A stretch of 64,000 bases of DNA from Chitinophaga polysaccharea (GTDB taxonomy: Bacteria > Bacteroidota > Bacteroidia > Chitinophagales > Chitinophagaceae), in the NCBI RefSeq assembly GCF_007829335.1, contig NZ_VIWO01000015.1:1-64000 (forward strand). Direction: 5' to 3'. The notes beneath the pieces are model-generated. The model was given only the letters and a program-made list of their open reading frames with translations. It was not told the DNA's origin and ran no database searches. The position numbers and the translations under genes were made by a program. Below are positions 36,007 through 44,532 of the stretch, in pieces (position 1 is the stretch's first letter; each line of letters starts with the position of its first letter).

Positions 36007-36384
36007 ATGCGTATCCTAAAATTAGTCGTGCTATTCCTGTTTGCCAGTGTGGGCATGGCCATGGCACAACAGAAGCAGAAGTCGATCGAAACCGTAAAGA
36101 TCAGCACACCTACCGTGCAATGTGAATCCTGTAAAAACCGTATTGAAAGGTATATGTCGCATGAAGAAGGCGTACAAGCCGTGAAAGTAGACTTCAAAAA
36201 ACATATCACCACGGTAAAATACTGGACCGACCGTACCAATATTGAGAATATCAAGACAGGTATTGCCAATGCGGGATACGATGCAGATAACGTAACGGCT
36301 AATCCTGAATCTTATGCCAAACTGCCTACCTGCTGTAAGAAGCCGGAAGATGGTGGTGGAATGGATCCCAAGAAAAAGCACTAA
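36007..36384 (+). CDS. Exported heavy-metal-associated (HMA) domain protein
   Basis: A 125-residue protein starting MRILKLVVLFLFASVGMAMAQQ, a clear signal peptide. The HMA fold follows, with CESC at C39/C42 as metal-binding pair, then RIERYMSHEEGVQAVKVDFKKH and a C-terminal TCCKKPEDGGG tail holding a further Cys pair. It may carry copper or another soft metal in the periplasm, though some Bacteroidota members are sensors without metal transport. No metal ATPase lies nearby. The longer in-frame reading from 35866 overlaps pyrE and lacks the signal peptide, so the ATG at 36007 is chosen. Confidence 0.85.
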   Translation: MRILKLVVLFLFASVGMAMAQQKQKSIETVKISTPTVQCESCKNRIERYMSHEEGVQAVKVDFKKHITTVKYWTDRTNIENIKTGIANAGYDADNVTANPESYAKLPTCCKKPEDGGGMDPKKKH

Positions 36385-37006
36385 TGAACAACCGCAGCAG
36401 CCTTTAACCCAGTTAAAGGCTGTTGTGTTTTACACTGATCCGCTTTTAAAACCTACTCCCATTCCCATACTGTTTAACCCGCTGAAGCACCATCTCGCTG
36501 CGCTCCAGCATATGCTTTTACAATCGGAGCCATCCGAAATTCAACAAAAATTACTGGCGCTGGGCAATTCCCAGATGGATATGTATGCCGGGGAGCTGGA
36601 TACTACTGTTATTTTCAATGAGGTCAGAAACTGGTTACAGGAAAGAGGGATCTATGAACGAGCAGCCTATGCGGCTTTCCTGGTGCAGCAACATGGGTAT
36701 GCCACAGTGGTATTGACGGATACTTCCCGCTGGATATTACGGATGGCGGCCGATCAGCAGTTATATATCCATCTGCATCCGGGACGTTATAGTCCCCATA
36801 CATTTAGGGTAAAAGCTACAGCGCTCAAAACGGCCCTGGCTTACCGGGTAGCGGAACGGCATCGATTATTGATGGGTGACTTGCTGCGGGATCTGAATGT
36901 ATTGCGGAAAGACCTGCAACTGTCGCCTTTAAGAAGCACCGCAGAAAGCAGTCATATTATGGAAATTATTGACTTATTGAGGCGAACCGGATCAGAAGAA
37001 ATTTAA
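36350..37006 (+). CDS. Protein of unknown function
   Basis: I do not recognise this protein. The frame is open from 36314; the ATG at 36350 gives about 218 residues but overlaps the HMA gene by 35 nt. The conserved-looking part begins near LKAVVFYTDPLLKP (about 36410), so a non-ATG start there is possible. It is soluble and mostly helical, with MDMYAGELDTTVIFNEVRNWLQERG and a basic C-terminal part. Codon use is like the neighbours, supporting a real gene. It overlaps the LEA-like gene by 15 nt at the 3' end (convergent). Confidence 0.6.
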   Translation: MVVEWIPRKSTNEQPQQPLTQLKAVVFYTDPLLKPTPIPILFNPLKHHLAALQHMLLQSEPSEIQQKLLALGNSQMDMYAGELDTTVIFNEVRNWLQERGIYERAAYAAFLVQQHGYATVVLTDTSRWILRMAADQQLYIHLHPGRYSPHTFRVKATALKTALAYRVAERHRLLMGDLLRDLNVLRKDLQLSPLRSTAESSHIMEIIDLLRRTGSEEI

Positions 37007-37447
37007 GGCTTGTTTGGTTTCGCACTTAATCGGGAAGGGCAGGAAGATGCCTCCTTTACCTACTTTACAGCGGCCATTGGCCCGGATGGTGACCTCTTTG
37101 TTGGAGAAGGCAGACATAGCATTTTTGAAAACGTTACCCATATTCACTTCTAATTTTACGGGGAAGTAAAAAGTATCTCTGGCTGGTATGGCAATGGTAG
37201 AATCCTGCATAGAATGGCCTACCTGGGTATCGTCAAAAAAAAGATCGAAGTCGGCATCTTTTAACTGGAGCCGGTAATTATTCGGATTGTAATATGCCAG
37301 CGTCAGCCGTACAATACTTTTAGACATACCGAACTCGTCCATACTCACACCGGCTACCCTTACAAACTGGATATCTTTGTTTTTTTCGCAAGAGCTCGCT
37401 AGCCCCCAGACAATAAAAATGGCCAATATTAATCTAAGCAGTTTCAT
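36992..37447 (-). CDS. LEA type 2 family lipoprotein
   Basis: A 151-residue exported lipoprotein: MKLLRLILAIFIVWGLASSC with the lipidated cysteine at 20. The body, SIVRLTLAYYNPNNYRLQLKDADFDLFFDD and later ARDTFYFPVKLEV, fits the LEA14/WHy beta-sandwich family, where NPN is the typical motif. In bacteria these proteins sit in the periplasm with unproven, possibly stress-related, roles. It converges with the unknown gene on its left. Confidence 0.85.
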   Translation of the reverse strand: MKLLRLILAIFIVWGLASSCEKNKDIQFVRVAGVSMDEFGMSKSIVRLTLAYYNPNNYRLQLKDADFDLFFDDTQVGHSMQDSTIAIPARDTFYFPVKLEVNMGNVFKNAMSAFSNKEVTIRANGRCKVGKGGIFLPFPIKCETKQALNFF

Positions 37448-37863
37448 CAGTAAGCCGGTAATTTAATTTATGTCAAACCTACTGCAAAGCTTTTAGTTCT
37501 CAAAACGGCATAATTGAATTGGGAAACTTTTAACGATACCCTCCCCTTAGATGGTAGAGGGGGCTTAAAAGAATGATGCATTAAATACATATAAATAAAA
37601 ACTTTCTTTAGGGAAATATGTTATCTTAGTGTTCCTTCCTGTGTTCGCTAAAAATGAACGAAAAAGCAACTAATTTCTTTAGTATTTTTGCATTTCAGAA
37701 ACTTTTTGACCAGAATAATGTCTGCTAATTTTATTAGCATATTATTATAATTGCTATGAATTCTTAACCAATTACTTAAAGTAAATTGTTAAGTAACTAA
37801 CTTGAAGTAACTGCCAGGTAAAAAAGGGAATGTTCGGGTACCTGGTTTTAAAAATTTGACATT
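37448..37863. other. Intergenic region before the WbqC gene
   Basis: No gene is visible in these 416 AT-rich nt. A -7-like TATTTTTG lies at 37683-37690. An imperfect palindrome with arms CTTAACCAATTACTT and AGTAAATTGTTAAG lies at 37763-37792 and may be an operator or attenuator. Confidence 0.55.
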
Positions 37864-38502
37864 ATGACAGCGAATGCAGAAAAGAAGATATTATTAATTG
37901 AATCTCAGTATTTTCCACCCATTGATTCATATAAAGCTTTATTAAAACACGATATATTACAAATTGAGAAATATGAGCACTATCAAAAGTTGAGTTACAG
38001 GAACCGTTGTTATGTAGCGGGACCAAATGGACGAATGATTTTAAGTGTGCCCCTGACCCGGGGGAAGAACCAACGGACAGTAATGAAAGATGTCAGGATC
38101 AGTAATGAGGAAAAATGGCAGAGTTTGCACTGGAAAACGCTGGTGTCTGCTTATCGTCGCTCTCCCTGGTTCGAATATTATGAAACCGATCTGCAGGAGT
38201 TATATGAGCAGGAATTTAAATATTTGCTGGATTGGAACCTGGCTTGTTTTGAATGGATGAATAGCAAGCTCGGCATTGACGTGCCGGTTATCTTTACCGA
38301 AAGTTACCAAAAGGAGACGAGCGGAGTGACAGATGCCCGGGATACGATACTGCCGGGACCGGTAGTTACGGGAGCGGCTGCTTCCTACACCCAGGTATTC
38401 CAGGAACGTATCGGATTTCTTCCGGGATTAAGCTGCCTCGACCTGCTTTTTTGTGAAGGAAAACAGGCGTTGAAAGTGCTGTTGGAAGGCAGCGAAAAAT
38501 AG
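37864..38502 (+). CDS. WbqC-like family protein
   Basis: A 212-residue protein of the WbqC family: KKILLIESQYFPPIDSYKALLK at the N-terminus and the YRNRCYVAGPNGRMILSVPL segment are diagnostic. Family members occur in O-antigen or cell-surface sugar loci and are thought to act on nucleotide-linked amino sugars, but the reaction is unproven. Here there is no surface polysaccharide cluster. A -7-like element lies about 175 nt upstream, implying a long leader. Confidence 0.85.
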   Translation: MTANAEKKILLIESQYFPPIDSYKALLKHDILQIEKYEHYQKLSYRNRCYVAGPNGRMILSVPLTRGKNQRTVMKDVRISNEEKWQSLHWKTLVSAYRRSPWFEYYETDLQELYEQEFKYLLDWNLACFEWMNSKLGIDVPVIFTESYQKETSGVTDARDTILPGPVVTGAAASYTQVFQERIGFLPGLSCLDLLFCEGKQALKVLLEGSEK

Positions 38503-38592
38503 TGTTTAATATTATTTAACTTCTTGATTTGTAATTGTCTGTATATTTGCCGGGGTAATGATACCCGTAAAATCAATACCTCCCGAAAAAAA

Positions 38593-38625
38593 TTAGGGTG
38601 GCAATCAACAAAATATTTAGATTTG
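38593..38625 (+). promoter_or_regulatory. Putative promoter of the decarboxylase gene
   Basis: TTAG (38593-38596), 21 nt, TAGATTTG (38618-38625). The predicted leader is about 125 nt and contains a small hairpin TTTCCC/GGGAAA (38675-38691). Confidence 0.5.
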
Positions 38626-38754
38626 CAACCTATTTTGCTGGGGTTCGAACTGACGTAGGTGTGTAAACCAGGAGTTTCCCAGTGAGGGAAAAATGGATTG
38701 TTATCCTGATATTTTTTTCTATTACTAATTCCTAAAATTCATTTGCAGTACTAA

Positions 38755-40161
38755 ATGAACAACACCTACACAGACCTGGTTAAGCAGACTTTTGAATTTC
38801 CCCAGGAGGGCTTTGAAGTAAAAGATAACTACCTGGAATTTAATGGTCTGGATATTAAGGCATTGATTGACAAGTACGGAACTCCATTTAAGTTGACCTT
38901 CCTTCCTAAGATCGGAATGCAGATCAACAAGGCTAAGAAGATGTTCCAGGACGCCATTAAGAAGAACAGGTACGATGGAGAATACTTTTATTGCTATTGT
39001 ACTAAAAGTTCGCATTTCTCCTTCATCATGGAGGAAACGTTGAAACATGGTGTTCATATTGAAACTTCCTTTGCCTACGATATCGACATTGTCAATAAGT
39101 TGTATGAGCGGAAGAAGATCAGTAAGGATACTTACATTATCTGCAACGGGTTTAAGACCAAGGCCTATACCCGGGCTATCTCCAGGCTGATCAATAGTGG
39201 ATTCAAGAATGTGCTGCCTATCCTGGATAACAAGGAAGAGCTGGAAGATTATAAGAGAAACGTCCGGATCAAGGATAAAGATAAAGTGAAACTGGGCATA
39301 CGTGTAGCAGCAGAGGAAGAGCCTAGCTTTGACTTTTATACTTCGCGCCTGGGCATTCCTCCCCGTGATATCCTGGAATATTACGTGGATAAAATAAAAG
39401 GTAATGAGAAGTTTGAGCTGAAAATGCTGCACTTCTTTATGAATAAGGGGATTAAGGATGACATTTATTACTGGAGCCAGTTTAACCGTGTAATGAATCT
39501 CTACTGCCAGCTAAAAAAGATCTGTCCTGAGCTGGATAGCATTAATATAGGCGGTGGTTTCCCCATCAAGCACTCTCTTGGCTTTGATTATGACTATAAT
39601 TATATCGTAAACGAGATTGTGGCCAATATCAAGAGCATGTGTAAAAAGAATAAGGTACCTGTACCGAATATTTACACAGAGTTTGGCTCATTTACAGTAG
39701 GTGAAAGTGGTGCTGTGATCTATAGTGTAGTAGGAGAGAAAATGCAAAATGACCGTGAGTCCTGGTACATGATCGACAGCTCTTTCATTACTACCCTGCC
39801 TGATACCTGGGGTATCGGGGAAAAATTCCTGATGTTACCGATTAATAAATGGGACCAGGAATACCAGGAGGTACATCTCGGTGGACTTACCTGTGATGGA
39901 TACGATTTTTATACATCTGAAGAACATATTAACGCTGTATTCCTGCCTAAGCAACAGGCATCCGGGGAGCCACTGTATATCGGGTTTTTCCATACCGGCG
40001 CTTACCAGGACCAATTGAGCGGCTATGGTGGTATCAAGCACTGCCTGATTCCTTCCCCAAAGCATGTGATTGTGGGATACGATAAAAATGGCCAGCTGAA
40101 AGATTGGTTATATGCGAAAGAACAAACTTCTCAGAGTATGCTGAAGATTTTGGGTTATTAA
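38755..40161 (+). CDS. speA: Arginine decarboxylase (SpeA-like, short form)
   Basis: A 468-residue fold-type III PLP decarboxylase. The PLP lysine is in YCTKSSHFSF, and CDGYDFY near the C-terminus corresponds to the CDSxD active-site motif of the family; GGGFPIKHSLGFDYDYNY binds phosphate. It is shorter than E. coli SpeA (about 650 residues) but matches the Bacteroidota form usually annotated as arginine decarboxylase, making agmatine for polyamine synthesis. Substrate is inference; lysine or another basic amino acid is possible. It has its own promoter with a long leader and a strong terminator. Confidence 0.8.
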   Translation: MNNTYTDLVKQTFEFPQEGFEVKDNYLEFNGLDIKALIDKYGTPFKLTFLPKIGMQINKAKKMFQDAIKKNRYDGEYFYCYCTKSSHFSFIMEETLKHGVHIETSFAYDIDIVNKLYERKKISKDTYIICNGFKTKAYTRAISRLINSGFKNVLPILDNKEELEDYKRNVRIKDKDKVKLGIRVAAEEEPSFDFYTSRLGIPPRDILEYYVDKIKGNEKFELKMLHFFMNKGIKDDIYYWSQFNRVMNLYCQLKKICPELDSINIGGGFPIKHSLGFDYDYNYIVNEIVANIKSMCKKNKVPVPNIYTEFGSFTVGESGAVIYSVVGEKMQNDRESWYMIDSSFITTLPDTWGIGEKFLMLPINKWDQEYQEVHLGGLTCDGYDFYTSEEHINAVFLPKQQASGEPLYIGFFHTGAYQDQLSGYGGIKHCLIPSPKHVIVGYDKNGQLKDWLYAKEQTSQSMLKILGY

Positions 40162-40538
40162 AAAAATGGGTTAGTAATCCTACTGAAAGCCCCCCGATTA
40201 TTCGGGGGGCTTATTTTTTTTCATTTTTTTCTCTCAGTATAATAAAAAAAAGGCCTTCATTTTATTGAAAGCCCATCATGGCATAGGTTATAAATAATAT
40301 TCACCGGCATAAGGAAAATAGGTGATGAATTCGATAGCGTAAAGATAGTGTTATCCTATAGCACTGATAAGCCCCAAAAGTTGTAATTTTTTTTAATCTC
40401 TTTTTGATCAAATTATTAGCTAAAGCAATAATTTATTATCATGTTGGGCGAAAATAGGACAAATGGTAATATTTACTCATCCATATCCATTGGAAGGTTT
40501 CCATAGCATTTCAGGTGGCATAACACAGATGTGTAAGA
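40162..40538. other. Intergenic region after the decarboxylase gene
   Basis: No gene is visible in these 377 nt. It contains the decarboxylase terminator at 40187-40220 and otherwise AT-rich sequence up to the leftward membrane-protein stop. Confidence 0.65.
40187..40220 (+). terminator. Decarboxylase terminator
   Basis: AAGCCCCCCGA pairs with TCGGGGGGCTT around a 4-nt loop, followed by a T-rich run. Confidence 0.9.
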
Positions 40539-41372
40539 CTACATTTCCCCGGGTTCGTTCAGGAAATCAATAGCGGTGCCACATTGTTTTTCGATTTCTG
40601 TAAAACAGGCTTCCAGGAATTCCGTTTCTCCTTTCAGAAAGGCAGATTTCCCTGAGCGGGAAAATCCTTTTACCAGCAGAAACTGTTTGGTCAAATGCTG
40701 GTTAATCAGGGAAAGGTGCTGTTGTTGCTTTTCGGCCGTTCTTTTTTGCTCCAGGGAAATAATATTCCTGTAGTATTGCCCAAGCGCCCTGATGAGGAAT
40801 AGCAGGTACATGCCTACAATCAGCGGGTTAGCCAGGTATTGAAAGGCAAGTGAATAACCGGGACTTACATACACCGCAATATTATTGAGTTTAACATAGG
40901 CGATGGTGACCAGGTAGGCGCAAAGGATAAGACTCCATACCAGTGTAGCCAACAGATTGACCGTGATGTAACAAAGAAGGATACTCATAATCCATATCAG
41001 TGTGTACTTGGGGCTCAGGTCCTGGTTGTTGAGAAAAGACGAAATGATGGGAATGATAAGTGTGGTCATTGAGGTAATCAACCCCACCTTCTTTGCTGCC
41101 ATGCCCTTCCTGAGCAGGAGCAGGCAGCCTATGAGGATGCCAATCATTATTGGGATGAGTATCATATTCACCCGGTTCATACTGAGCATATTGATGAACA
41201 GTATAAACAAAAGCAGTGCAGTATAGAAGAACGCATAATCAAAGATGAGTTTGATCTTTGCCTGTTCGTACGTGTTTGGCGTGTGAAGGATCACATTGCC
41301 AATTACAGCCTTTTCTGCATTGAAGTAGATATTTTTTATGAATGACCAACCTTGTCGGAAGCGCTTTGCCAT
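40539..41372 (-). CDS. Orphan six-helix membrane protein, sensor-like
   Basis: A 277-residue protein with about six hydrophobic segments (residues 45-205), then a coiled-coil linker (YYRNIISLEQKRTAEKQQQH) and a short soluble tail ending LNEPGEM. The layout copies a membrane sensor of a histidine kinase, but there is no H-box, N-box or G-box and the chain ends after about 60 cytosolic residues. SGK in the tail is not a P-loop. It could be a truncated kinase or a free-standing sensor. No response regulator gene is adjacent. Function unknown. Confidence 0.6.
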   Translation of the reverse strand: MAKRFRQGWSFIKNIYFNAEKAVIGNVILHTPNTYEQAKIKLIFDYAFFYTALLLFILFINMLSMNRVNMILIPIMIGILIGCLLLLRKGMAAKKVGLITSMTTLIIPIISSFLNNQDLSPKYTLIWIMSILLCYITVNLLATLVWSLILCAYLVTIAYVKLNNIAVYVSPGYSLAFQYLANPLIVGMYLLFLIRALGQYYRNIISLEQKRTAEKQQQHLSLINQHLTKQFLLVKGFSRSGKSAFLKGETEFLEACFTEIEKQCGTAIDFLNEPGEM

Positions 41373-41481
41373 TAGTAGGTGCTTAGGCAGGCAAATTATT
41401 CTTTAATCAACTAGGAGAGATTCAACGTTTGTGTGAATTCTACACAATAGAAAAATGTAATATGAGCTTACGATAGACAAT

Positions 41482-41513
41482 AAAAAAGGTTGCTCTATAC
41501 CGAGCAACCTTTA
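41482..41513 (-). terminator. hsp20 terminator
   Basis: GGTTGCTC (41488-41495) pairs with GAGCAACC (41502-41509), extended by A-T pairs; on the minus strand a T run follows. A second small hairpin, GTTCCC/GGGAAC, lies at 41531-41546. Confidence 0.85.
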
Positions 41514-41555
41514 AACCCTACTGTTCTGAAGTTCCCTTGCGGGAACCTGCTTCCC

Positions 41556-42008
41556 TTATTCCACTACTATTTCTTTAGGAGCGTCCTGTTTGTTTTCCTT
41601 TTTGCCAAGGGTTACTTTCAGGATACCGTTGTCATATTTTGCATTGATCTTGCCTGCGTCTACCAGTTCACTGATCGTGAAGGAGCGTTTGAAAGATTTG
41701 AAGTTGAATTCCCGGCGCACCTGTTTGTCGGTTTCATTCTTCGCTTCGGTTTTCTTTTCTGCGCTGATGGTAATCGCTTTATCATCGGCACTGATCTTGA
41801 AGTCTTCTTTAGAAAATCCGGGAGCTACAACATCGAGCAGGAAAGCTTCCGGTGTTTCCACGATGTTTACCGGAGGATGAGTGGTAAAATAATCGTTGGT
41901 CAGAAAATCGTCTTTTACATACTTATTCAATCCTCCATTGAGAATGTCTTCTACAAATCCACCAAATGTTTTGGGAAGCGGGCTGTGGTTAAATTTAATG
42001 TGTGTCAT
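41556..42008 (-). CDS. Hsp20/alpha-crystallin family small heat-shock protein
   Basis: A 150-residue small heat-shock protein. The alpha-crystallin domain runs from about NIVETPEAFLLDVVAPGFSKEDF to the end, with FNFKSFKRSFTI and GILKVTLGKKE (the GxLxxxxP-like end). It forms oligomers that hold unfolding proteins. A TGTCA-N5-TGTAA pair similar to that upstream of groES lies at 42115-42129 (minus-strand reading), hinting at shared heat-shock control. Confidence 0.93.
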   Translation of the reverse strand: MTHIKFNHSPLPKTFGGFVEDILNGGLNKYVKDDFLTNDYFTTHPPVNIVETPEAFLLDVVAPGFSKEDFKISADDKAITISAEKKTEAKNETDKQVRREFNFKSFKRSFTISELVDAGKINAKYDNGILKVTLGKKENKQDAPKEIVVE

Positions 42009-42114
42009 AGTTGCTATAAATTTTTTTTAGTGAAATCAATTTTTTGTTTTGATACTGGGTACAGATCAAATGGGATACCATGCCAGTAAAACTGCTATTT
42101 TGTTAGTAAAAACG

Positions 42115-42136
42115 TTACAGATTGTGACACAATGTC
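42115..42136 (-). promoter_or_regulatory. TGTCA/TGTAA pair upstream of hsp20
   Basis: Read on the minus strand, TGTCA (42129-42125) and TGTAA (42119-42115) have the same 10-nt period as the sites before groES. GCGACATTGTGTCAC here is also a near-perfect inverted repeat. A weak TGGCA lies at 42085-42081. Confidence 0.35.
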
Positions 42137-42184
42137 GCTTGTATTGTATTTTTTATGTCAAAAAGTCTAGGATGGTATCCATTT

Positions 42185-42216
42185 TTTTACTTTCTGCGGG
42201 TATATAACTAACTTTG
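42185..42216 (+). promoter_or_regulatory. Putative bacilliredoxin promoter
   Basis: TTTT (42185-42188), 20 nt, TAACTTTG (42209-42216). It overlaps an in-frame GTG at 42216, so translation must begin later, at the ATG at 42249. Confidence 0.55.
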
Positions 42217-42248
42217 TGAAAAATACAAACAGAAAAAACTCTAATTAT

Positions 42249-42662
42249 ATGTATCCAGCGGAACTAGTAATGCCCATGAAGGCAGAATTGACAGATAACG
42301 GCTTTGAAGAATTGCTCACGCCAGAAAGTGTTGACACTACATTGCAGAAAGACGGAACTACCCTGGTGGTTATCAATTCCGTATGTGGTTGTTCGGCAGG
42401 TACTGCCCGTCCGGGTGTATTGATGGCGGTAGCGCACAGCGAAAAGAAACCAGACAGACTGACGACCAGTTTTGCCGGTTTTGATGGTGAAGCGGTTAAA
42501 CAAATCCGGACCCACCTGATGCCTTATCCCCCTTCTTCTCCAGCGATTGCTTTATTTAAGAATGGTGAGTTGGTACACATGATTGAACGTCATATGATTG
42601 AAGGCCGGTCTGCACAAATGATTGCAGCCAACCTGCTGGACGCATTCGAACAGTATTGCTAA
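42249..42662 (+). CDS. BrxA/BrxB family bacilliredoxin
   Basis: A 137-residue thioredoxin-like protein of the YphP/YqiW group. The redox motif CGC is at C46/C48 in INSVCGCSAGTARPG. The ATG at 42249 (MYPAELVMPM) is the standard start; the upstream GTG at 42216 lies in the promoter. In Firmicutes these proteins remove bacillithiol from proteins; here the thiol partner is not known. The next genes are lgt and a hemerythrin-like gene. Confidence 0.9.
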   Translation: MYPAELVMPMKAELTDNGFEELLTPESVDTTLQKDGTTLVVINSVCGCSAGTARPGVLMAVAHSEKKPDRLTTSFAGFDGEAVKQIRTHLMPYPPSSPAIALFKNGELVHMIERHMIEGRSAQMIAANLLDAFEQYC

Positions 42663-42789
42663 ATATTCACATTTCTAAAATCCAATTTAGAAATTCGAAA
42701 TTGCATCGTACTTTGGTGGTTTGATTTTCCTTTTGATTAAATTCGGCTTTGTTCATAGGAAAACTCAGATCACCAATTTTTTTACGGCT

Positions 42790-44091
42790 ATGTATCCTAA
42801 TCTATATTACGCGTTCAGAGATCTGCTCGGCTTAGAATTACCATTTTTAAAGATTTTCCAGACGTTTGGTTTTTTTGTGGCCATCGCTTTTCTGGCGGGG
42901 GCTTATATTTTAACGCGTGAGCTAAAACGCCGAGAACAACTGGGTATGCTGACCGGCATCCCCGAAAAGATAGTGACCGGGTTACCGGCTTCCCAGGGAG
43001 AGATTATTGGCAATGCCGTAGTAGGTTTTCTCTTAGGATACAAAATTCTCGGTATATTTTTTAATTGGGACACTGCTTCCCAGGACTTACAAGGTTTCGT
43101 GTTTTCCAGCCAGGGTAGCCTGTTTGCCGGCATATTGCTGGCCGCAGCCATGGGCGGGTATAAATACTATTCCAAAAAGAAAACAGCAAAAGCCAAGCCC
43201 GAAGAACATACGGTGTTGGTAATGCCTCATCAGCGGGTGCCGGATATTATTGTAATGGCCGCCATTGCTGGTTTACTGGGCGCTAAAATTTTTCACAATC
43301 TTGAAAACTGGAATGACTTCGTACAAGACCCGGTAGGAGCCTTGTTGTCGTTCAGCGGACTGACCTTTTATGGAGGATTGATTGTAGCCACCATCGTAAT
43401 TCTCAGCTATGCTAAAAAAAGGAAGATAAATATCCGTGCCCTGATCGATAGTGCGGCGCCTGCATTGATGCTGGCGTATGCGATTGGAAGAATGGGTTGT
43501 CATTTTTCCGGAGATGGCGACTGGGGAATTTATAACAGTGCCTATACTATTGATACCAATACAGGGCATACCTTAAAGATGGCGCCCGCCAACTTTAATG
43601 ATGCCATACAAAAGAACGCCGCGTTCTTTCAACAACAGTATCCCAGCATCGATAGAATCCCGCATGCCGCTTTTGAGAAGCCAGCTGCCCTGGGTTTTTT
43701 ACCAGACTGGCTTTTTGCCTACGGCTATCCTCATAATGTGATTAAAGAAGGCGTACAACTGGCCGGTTGTGAGGGACAATATTGCAAGGTGCTACCCATG
43801 GCCGTATATCCTACACCGTTATACGAAATACTGGGATGCCTGGTCTTATTTTTTGTGCTTTGGGCTATTCGTAAAAAAATAAAAATACCAGGCGTGCTGT
43901 TTGGCATATACCTGATATTAAATGGCATTGAGCGGTTCTTTATTGAAAAGATCCGGGTAGATACCCGCTATGATATTTTCGGTTATCATCCCACACAGGC
44001 GGAGATTATTTCTACGCTCCTGGTCATTGGTGGTATCGTACTGATTACCATCTACCGCAAAAGCAATGCTGCGTCCAATAAGCTTTCCTGA
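42790..44091 (+). CDS. lgt: Prolipoprotein diacylglyceryl transferase (Lgt family)
   Basis: A polytopic inner-membrane protein of about 433 residues from MYPNLYYAFRD. The conserved Lgt segment is AYAIGRMGCHFSGDGDWG, with the essential arginine, and VYPTPLYEILGCLVLF and IERFFIEKIRVDTRY near the C-terminus. The usual HGGL motif reads FYGGLI. It transfers diacylglycerol from phosphatidylglycerol to the Cys of prolipoproteins, of which many are encoded nearby. It is longer than E. coli Lgt (about 290), with an inserted loop around 190-270. The frame is open from 42721, but the ATG at 42790 fits the family start. The hemerythrin gene follows 9 nt downstream. Confidence 0.85.
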   Translation: MYPNLYYAFRDLLGLELPFLKIFQTFGFFVAIAFLAGAYILTRELKRREQLGMLTGIPEKIVTGLPASQGEIIGNAVVGFLLGYKILGIFFNWDTASQDLQGFVFSSQGSLFAGILLAAAMGGYKYYSKKKTAKAKPEEHTVLVMPHQRVPDIIVMAAIAGLLGAKIFHNLENWNDFVQDPVGALLSFSGLTFYGGLIVATIVILSYAKKRKINIRALIDSAAPALMLAYAIGRMGCHFSGDGDWGIYNSAYTIDTNTGHTLKMAPANFNDAIQKNAAFFQQQYPSIDRIPHAAFEKPAALGFLPDWLFAYGYPHNVIKEGVQLAGCEGQYCKVLPMAVYPTPLYEILGCLVLFFVLWAIRKKIKIPGVLFGIYLILNGIERFFIEKIRVDTRYDIFGYHPTQAEIISTLLVIGGIVLITIYRKSNAASNKLS

Positions 44092-44100
44092 TATTAATAT

Positions 44101-44532
44101 ATGCAACGTCACTCTTCTCTATTACCTCTGTCGCACGAACACAAGCGTCTTTTATTCGTATGCCGTTATCTGAAAAAAGATGCTGCACCCTATGAAGGGT
44201 TTCCGCTGGAAACCCAAGCGAGATTTGAATATATCGTCAAAGTATTCCAGGAACTAATGGTACCCCATATACAGAAGGAAGAATATCTTTTTGAAAAATG
44301 CGTGGGGAAAAATTTGGCTATTGACGCCATGATAAAGGAATTACAGGAAGAGCACCTGGTAATATCCAGGATGTACAGCACACTTACCGACAGCACAGAC
44401 CTGGACACTGCTATGGATGCGTTGGCCAGGAGCCTGGAAGCCCATATACGGAAAGAAGAACGGGAGTTTTTCGAATTACTGCAACGTGAATTACCGCAGC
44501 TCCTGGATACATTACAGCTGGAAAATCAATAA
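44101..44532 (+). CDS. Hemerythrin HHE-domain protein
   Basis: A 143-residue four-helix protein. Metal ligands are visible as H12 or H14, H56/E60, H85 and H115/E119, matching the HxxxE pattern of HHE domains. Such proteins hold a di-iron centre and bind oxygen or respond to oxidative or nitrosative stress. It follows lgt by 9 nt. The combination with the bacilliredoxin suggests a redox-related group, which is inference. Confidence 0.85.
   Translation: MQRHSSLLPLSHEHKRLLFVCRYLKKDAAPYEGFPLETQARFEYIVKVFQELMVPHIQKEEYLFEKCVGKNLAIDAMIKELQEEHLVISRMYSTLTDSTDLDTAMDALARSLEAHIRKEEREFFELLQRELPQLLDTLQLENQ

Noticed and set aside
38641..38660. GGTTCGAACT resembling a tRNA T loop
   Set aside because: No acceptor, D or anticodon arm can be built around it; it is in the leader of the decarboxylase gene.
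38693..38728. Possible 11-codon leader peptide (MDCYPDIFFYY) before the decarboxylase gene
   Set aside because: It contains no arginine or lysine codons that would suit attenuation, has no clear ribosome site, and such short frames arise by chance.
40640..40680. SGK in the tail of the orphan membrane protein as a nucleotide-binding loop
   Set aside because: The GxxxxGK[ST] pattern is absent; the segment reads FSRSGKSAFLKG without the required glycine spacing or partner motif.
42216..42248. Upstream GTG start for the bacilliredoxin gene
   Set aside because: The GTG overlaps the last base of a consensus -7 element, so it would be at or before the transcription start.
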